DNA of 64,000 bases from Cohnella candidum (GTDB lineage Bacteria > Bacillota > Bacilli > Paenibacillales > Paenibacillaceae), in the NCBI RefSeq assembly GCF_003713065.1, contig NZ_CP033433.1, forward strand, positions 558,001-622,000, given 5' to 3'. Under the pieces are notes generated by a model. That model worked only from the letters and a program-made list of their open reading frames with translations, was not told the DNA's origin and ran no database searches. How positions within the stretch are numbered: position 1 is the stretch's first letter; each line of letters starts with the position of its first letter. A program made the translations under genes and the position numbers. Shown piece after piece: positions 60,380 to 64,000 of this stretch.

Positions 60380-62194
60380 ATGCACAAGATGCCCATCCCG
60401 ACGAAGCGCTCCTACTTTTCGCGATGGCTCCCGGGAAACCTGCCGATCCGCAGCAAGCTGCTCATGCATTTTCTGCTCATTACCATCCTGCCTTCCCTCG
60501 CGCTCGGCATTTTGACCGACTTGGTCGTCAACCGGGTCATCGAAAGGCAGATGAACGCCAATACGCTGCAGCTGATCTCGAAAGTCAACCGGACGCTCGA
60601 ATTTTACGCCGACAACGTGCAGAACACGACCTATTTGATTTCGGGCAACGCCCAAATCCAGAAGTTCCTTCACGGCGATCATCTTCCGAGGGAAGCGAGG
60701 AACGAAGCCCTTGATTTCCTAAGGGGCTTCTCCACGCTTCAGACGGAGATCGCCGGTATCATGCTGGTCAACAGCAAGGGAGAATCGCTCAGCAACGACA
60801 TGTACGGAAGATCGTCGACGGACCTGACCTTGGAGAATTGGTACCAGGAAGCGGTAAGCGGCAAAGGGATCTTCCAGATGATCGGCCATCCTTACGGACG
60901 CAGCGTCACGACGCATGCCAATTACAAGGAGGCCGAAGTCGTATCGGCCGTCCGCGCCGTGCTCGACCCGGACACCCAACGGGTGCTGGGCGTCGTGTTG
61001 ATCGATTTGAAGCTGCGGGTGATCGTCGAAACGGCCAAAGACGTGAGGCTCGGGAAGACGGGCATGCTGTTCGTGCTGGATGAGCATGGCGAGCCCATTT
61101 ACGTTCCGAAACAACTCGGCTTCGAAACGATTCCGCTCGGTTGGATGGACGGTCAGTCTTCGGGCAATTTCGTGCAAACGGTCAACGGACGCAAGCTGCA
61201 GTTCATTTTTCTGAAATCCCCGTTTACGAAGTGGTCGACGATCGGAGCGTTCTCCACTTCGGAAGCTGCGCCTGAAATCAAACAGATCCGACTCTATGTG
61301 GCGGCTTTCGTATTCGGCGTCTGCATCCTGGGCATTACGGCCTCATTCGCGCTGTCGCAAGGCATTTCCCGTCCGATTCACCGGTTGATGGCTTTCATGC
61401 AGCGGGCGGAATCCGGAGATTTGACCACGCGGTACTGGGGAGGAGGCATGGACGAGGTAGGCATGCTGGGACGCAGCTTTAACAGCATGCTGACGAAAAT
61501 CCATGACCTGATGTCCCTGACCGAGCGGCAAGAAAAGCAGAAGCGGGAAGCCGAGCTGCGGATCCTGCAGGCGCAGATCAAACCGCATTTCCTCTATAAC
61601 ACGTTGGACACAATCCACTGGATGTCACGGAAAAGGGGAGCCGCCGACGTCGCGGAAATGGTGGAAGCGTTGTCGAAGCTTTTCCGCATCGGCCTCAGCA
61701 AAGGCAGCGAGTTCATTCCGCTCGCCGAAGAATTCGATCACGTCCGCAGCTATTTGCAAATTCAACAAATGCGGTACAAGGACAAGCTGCTGTTCGAGCT
61801 GGAATTGGATCCGCAAATCGCGCATGTTCCCGTGCTCAAAGTGATTCTGCAGCCGATCGTCGAGAACGCCATCTACCATGGCATCAAGGAGCGCAGGGGG
61901 ATCGGCCGCATTCTCGTGAAGGGAAGCGAATGGGACGGGCGGATCGTTCTTTCCGTCACGGACGACGGCGTCGGCATGGACGACCGGAAGCTGGCGGCCA
62001 TGCGAGACAAATTGGCAAGCGCGATGGAGAGCGATTCCGGCTTCGGCAGCTCCGGCTCCGGTTACGGCTTGACCAACGTGCAGTCCCGCCTTCTGCTCAC
62101 TTACGGCAAGCCGGAATACGGCATCCAGATCGACAGCCGTCCCGGTTTCGGGACGACCGTCACGATCGCTTATCCCATGCAGGAGGTGAATTGA
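60380..62194 (+). CDS. sensor histidine kinase (YesM type)
   Basis: The 604-residue kinase has TM1 near residues 29-52, an extracytoplasmic Cache-like sensor, TM2 near 303-328 and HAMP. The phospho-acceptor His is in QIKPHFLYNTLDTIHWM near residue 402. The ATPase domain has VENAIYHGIKERRG, VTDDGVGMDDRKL and GYGLTNVQSRLLL. It starts 21 bases after the binding-protein gene (AAGGGGAGCG in front) and ends three bases before the regulator gene. Confidence 0.93.
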   Translation: MHKMPIPTKRSYFSRWLPGNLPIRSKLLMHFLLITILPSLALGILTDLVVNRVIERQMNANTLQLISKVNRTLEFYADNVQNTTYLISGNAQIQKFLHGDHLPREARNEALDFLRGFSTLQTEIAGIMLVNSKGESLSNDMYGRSSTDLTLENWYQEAVSGKGIFQMIGHPYGRSVTTHANYKEAEVVSAVRAVLDPDTQRVLGVVLIDLKLRVIVETAKDVRLGKTGMLFVLDEHGEPIYVPKQLGFETIPLGWMDGQSSGNFVQTVNGRKLQFIFLKSPFTKWSTIGAFSTSEAAPEIKQIRLYVAAFVFGVCILGITASFALSQGISRPIHRLMAFMQRAESGDLTTRYWGGGMDEVGMLGRSFNSMLTKIHDLMSLTERQEKQKREAELRILQAQIKPHFLYNTLDTIHWMSRKRGAADVAEMVEALSKLFRIGLSKGSEFIPLAEEFDHVRSYLQIQQMRYKDKLLFELELDPQIAHVPVLKVILQPIVENAIYHGIKERRGIGRILVKGSEWDGRIVLSVTDDGVGMDDRKLAAMRDKLASAMESDSGFGSSGSGYGLTNVQSRLLLTYGKPEYGIQIDSRPGFGTTVTIAYPMQEVN

Positions 62195-62197
62195 CCG

Positions 62198-63415
62198 ATG
62201 AACGAAAAGCCTTGGAAAGTCGTCATCGCCGACGATGAACCGATCATCCGCGAAGGAATCCGGGAGGCCGTCGATTGGAGATGGCTCCGCATGGAAGTCG
62301 TCGCGGAAGCGGAGGACGGGGAGGAGGCGTTGGAGCATGCGCTTCGCCACTCCGCCGACCTGGTGCTGGCCGACTTGAACATGCCGATCATGAACGGGAT
62401 GGATCTCATCCGGGAATTAAAGGATCGGCTGCCCGATTGCCGGATCGTGATCGTGACCGGACATGACGAGTTCGGGTACGCGCAGCAAGCCATCCGTTTC
62501 GGCGTGGACGAGTACATCCTGAAGCCCGCGAAGCCGGAACAGCTGATGGCCGTCATGGAGAAAATCGCGCTCGACCTGGAACGGTCGAGGGAGCAGGAGA
62601 AACATCTTCAGCTGGCCTCGAGGCAGATCCGCAAAAACATTCCGCTCCTGCGGGAACGGTTTTGCAACGAATGGATCGAGGAAGCCGTCGGCCGGGAGGA
62701 AGTGCTGGAGCAGCTCAAATTTCTCGATCTGCCGGGAGAGCCGCCGGGCTTGTTCGGCATTCTTCGCTGGCCGGAGGCGGACCTCGGGCCGACCGTACGC
62801 TCCGAACGCGACCGGCAATTGATGCTGTTCGCCACGGAGAATATAGCGGACGAGATCCTTGGCGAGTTTCCGCACGTGCTTTTTCGGGATCCGCTCGGTT
62901 TCCTGTGCGCGATCGTGTGGAATGCGACCGATCCGGCTCTGTTCGCTGGGCTGGAGAAAGCGGTCATTCACTACTTGAAGCTGCAAGCCGTGACGCATGC
63001 GGAGCCGATCGAACACGGATTCGACGGGATTTCCGCGGCTTACCGCAAAGCCCGCAGCGGCGTCTATAAAGAAGCCGCGGTATCGCCGCTTCTGCGCAGG
63101 GCGCGGCATTACGTGCTGGAGCACTACCCGGACTCGCGGCTGTCGCTGGAGGAAACGGCGCAGACGATCGGCGTTTCTTCCGTTTATTTAAGCCGGCTTT
63201 TCAAACAGGAGATGGGGACGACCTTCGTGTCTTTATTGACGCAGACGCGCATCTCCAAAGCCATTCAACTGCTGAATACGACGAGCTTAAGCATGGCGGA
63301 TATCGCGGAAGCGGTCGGGTACGAGTCGCAGCATTACTTCAGCACAGCGTTCAAAAAAGCGGTCGGCGTCTCTCCCATTCGGTATCGGAAGGGCGAATTG
63401 TCGGAGGCGGAATAG
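62198..63415 (+). CDS. response regulator, REC plus AraC-type DNA-binding domain (YesN type)
   Basis: The 405-residue protein has a receiver with VVIADDEPIIREG and phospho-acceptor Asp59 in LVLADLNMPIMNG, and Lys in YILKPAKPE. A middle region of about 160 residues is shorter than in the two larger regulators of this window. The C-terminal AraC motifs are TAQTIGVSSVYLSRLF-like and VGYESQHYFSTAFKKAVG. AGGAGGTGA is 8 bases upstream. The probable target is the ChvE-type operon starting at 63601. Confidence 0.93.
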   Translation: MNEKPWKVVIADDEPIIREGIREAVDWRWLRMEVVAEAEDGEEALEHALRHSADLVLADLNMPIMNGMDLIRELKDRLPDCRIVIVTGHDEFGYAQQAIRFGVDEYILKPAKPEQLMAVMEKIALDLERSREQEKHLQLASRQIRKNIPLLRERFCNEWIEEAVGREEVLEQLKFLDLPGEPPGLFGILRWPEADLGPTVRSERDRQLMLFATENIADEILGEFPHVLFRDPLGFLCAIVWNATDPALFAGLEKAVIHYLKLQAVTHAEPIEHGFDGISAAYRKARSGVYKEAAVSPLLRRARHYVLEHYPDSRLSLEETAQTIGVSSVYLSRLFKQEMGTTFVSLLTQTRISKAIQLLNTTSLSMADIAEAVGYESQHYFSTAFKKAVGVSPIRYRKGELSEAE

Positions 63416-63444
63416 GTCAGGAACGGCAGCGCAAAGCTGCAATC

Positions 63445-63478
63445 AAACACCTCGCGGATGGCCGCGGGGTGTTTTTTC
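63445..63478 (+). terminator. Rho-independent terminator after the third triad
   Basis: AACACCTCGCGG and CCGCGGGGTGTT pair (one U-G pair) around ATGG, followed by TTTT. Confidence 0.88.
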
Positions 63479-63600
63479 ATGCATCGAAACCTCGCCGAAG
63501 GAAAGTTAAATTTTCGAAAAAAGTTGTTCTTTTCTTCGAAAGACGCTTTTCCGGGCGGATGGTACATTGAGTCCAGACCATTGAAAGGGGAGTTCAATAC

Positions 63601-64000
63601 ATGAAAAAGTTTTCGATTCTCGCTCTTCTGCTCGCGTTTGTCGTCGTCTTGGCGGCATGCGGCGGCAAAAACGACGGCGGCTCGGCCGCATCATCGGACA
63701 GCGGTTCGTCCGCTTCCGCAAGCCCTTCCGCCAGCGCGCCCGCGTCCGGCGGGGACAAAGGTACGATCGGCATCGCGATGCCGACGAAATCTTCGGAGCG
63801 CTGGGTGAACGACGGCGCCAACATGGTGAAGCAATTCGAAGCGCTCGGCTACAAGACGGACCTCCAATACGGGGAAGACGTCGTGGAGAACCAGGTATCC
63901 CAGATCGAGAACATGATAACGAAAGGCGTGAAGCTGCTCGTCATCGCCTCGATCGACGGTGAAGCGCTGACGGACGTGCTGCAGAAGGCGCATGACGCGA
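63601..64000 (+). CDS. sugar-binding lipoprotein, ChvE type (cut by window end)
   Basis: The frame is open to the right edge (133 codons seen). The lipoprotein signal ends [13 protein letters not shown] (Cys near residue 20), followed by a Ser/Ala-rich linker. The binding domain starts [20 protein letters not shown], then [20 protein letters not shown]. This is the pattern of ChvE-type multiple-sugar binding proteins (arabinose, xylose, glucose, galactose), whose partners are the GguA ATPase and GguB permease, expected just beyond the window. AAGGGGAG lies 9 bases upstream of the ATG. Confidence 0.88.
   Translation, partial: MKKFSILALLLAFVVVLAACGGKNDGGSAASSDSGSSASASPSASAPASGGDKGTIGIAMPTKSSERWVNDGANMVKQFEALGYKTDLQYGEDVVENQVSQIENMITKGVKLLVIASIDGEALTDVLQKAHDA

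Overview
The window looks like chromosome of a high-GC Bacillota, most likely Paenibacillaceae (Paenibacillus/Cohnella type). Four things point there: strong AGGAGG ribosome sites with frequent GTG/TTG starts, Gram-positive lipoproteins with LxAC lipoboxes, many YesM/YesN-type sensor kinase and AraC-type response regulator pairs, and AraR plus CcpA-like (cre) sites. No rRNA, tRNA, CRISPR, transposase or phage genes were seen. No gene-free gap exceeds 300 bases.

Region 1 (1-16.4 kb) is aromatic catabolism. Bases 494-5729 hold a flavin-dependent ring hydroxylase, flavin-handling proteins, a VOC extradiol dioxygenase, a fumarylacetoacetase-fold enzyme and a dihydroxyphthalate-decarboxylase-like protein; the substrate is unknown. 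A LysR gene at 5.7-6.6 kb separates this from 6706-15122. That second set encodes what reads as a complete 4-hydroxybenzoate to protocatechuate 2,3-cleavage (pra) route: class III dioxygenase, semialdehyde dehydrogenase, hydratase, acylating acetaldehyde dehydrogenase, aldolase, decarboxylase, tautomerase, amidohydrolase decarboxylase and PobA hydroxylase. An MFS uptake protein follows. The end products would be pyruvate and acetyl-CoA.

Region 2 (16.5-18.7 kb) holds a LysE exporter and a convergent APC permease whose 3' ends overlap by 267 bp, and a decayed AraC fragment.

Region 3 (18.8-36.5 kb) is plant galactoside and arabinoside use: GH42, AraC regulator, GH4, LacI repressor, GH35, and a CUT1 importer without its own ATPase. 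After these come AraR and the araB-araD-araA operon. LacI-type operators, cre-like sites and AraR boxes can be read directly.

Region 4 (36.5-64 kb) is sugar sensing and uptake. A sensory binding protein/kinase/regulator triad lies divergent from a YtfQ-YtfR-YtfT-YjfF-type furanose importer, which is followed by a chemoreceptor and a second YtfQ-like binding protein. Next come a regulator-kinase-binding protein triad with a CUT1 importer and a GH127 beta-L-arabinofuranosidase, then a third triad that precedes a ChvE-type binding protein cut by the window end. No glycosidase has a visible signal peptide, so oligosaccharides are probably imported, cut in the cytoplasm, and their L-arabinose fed to AraA-AraB-AraD.
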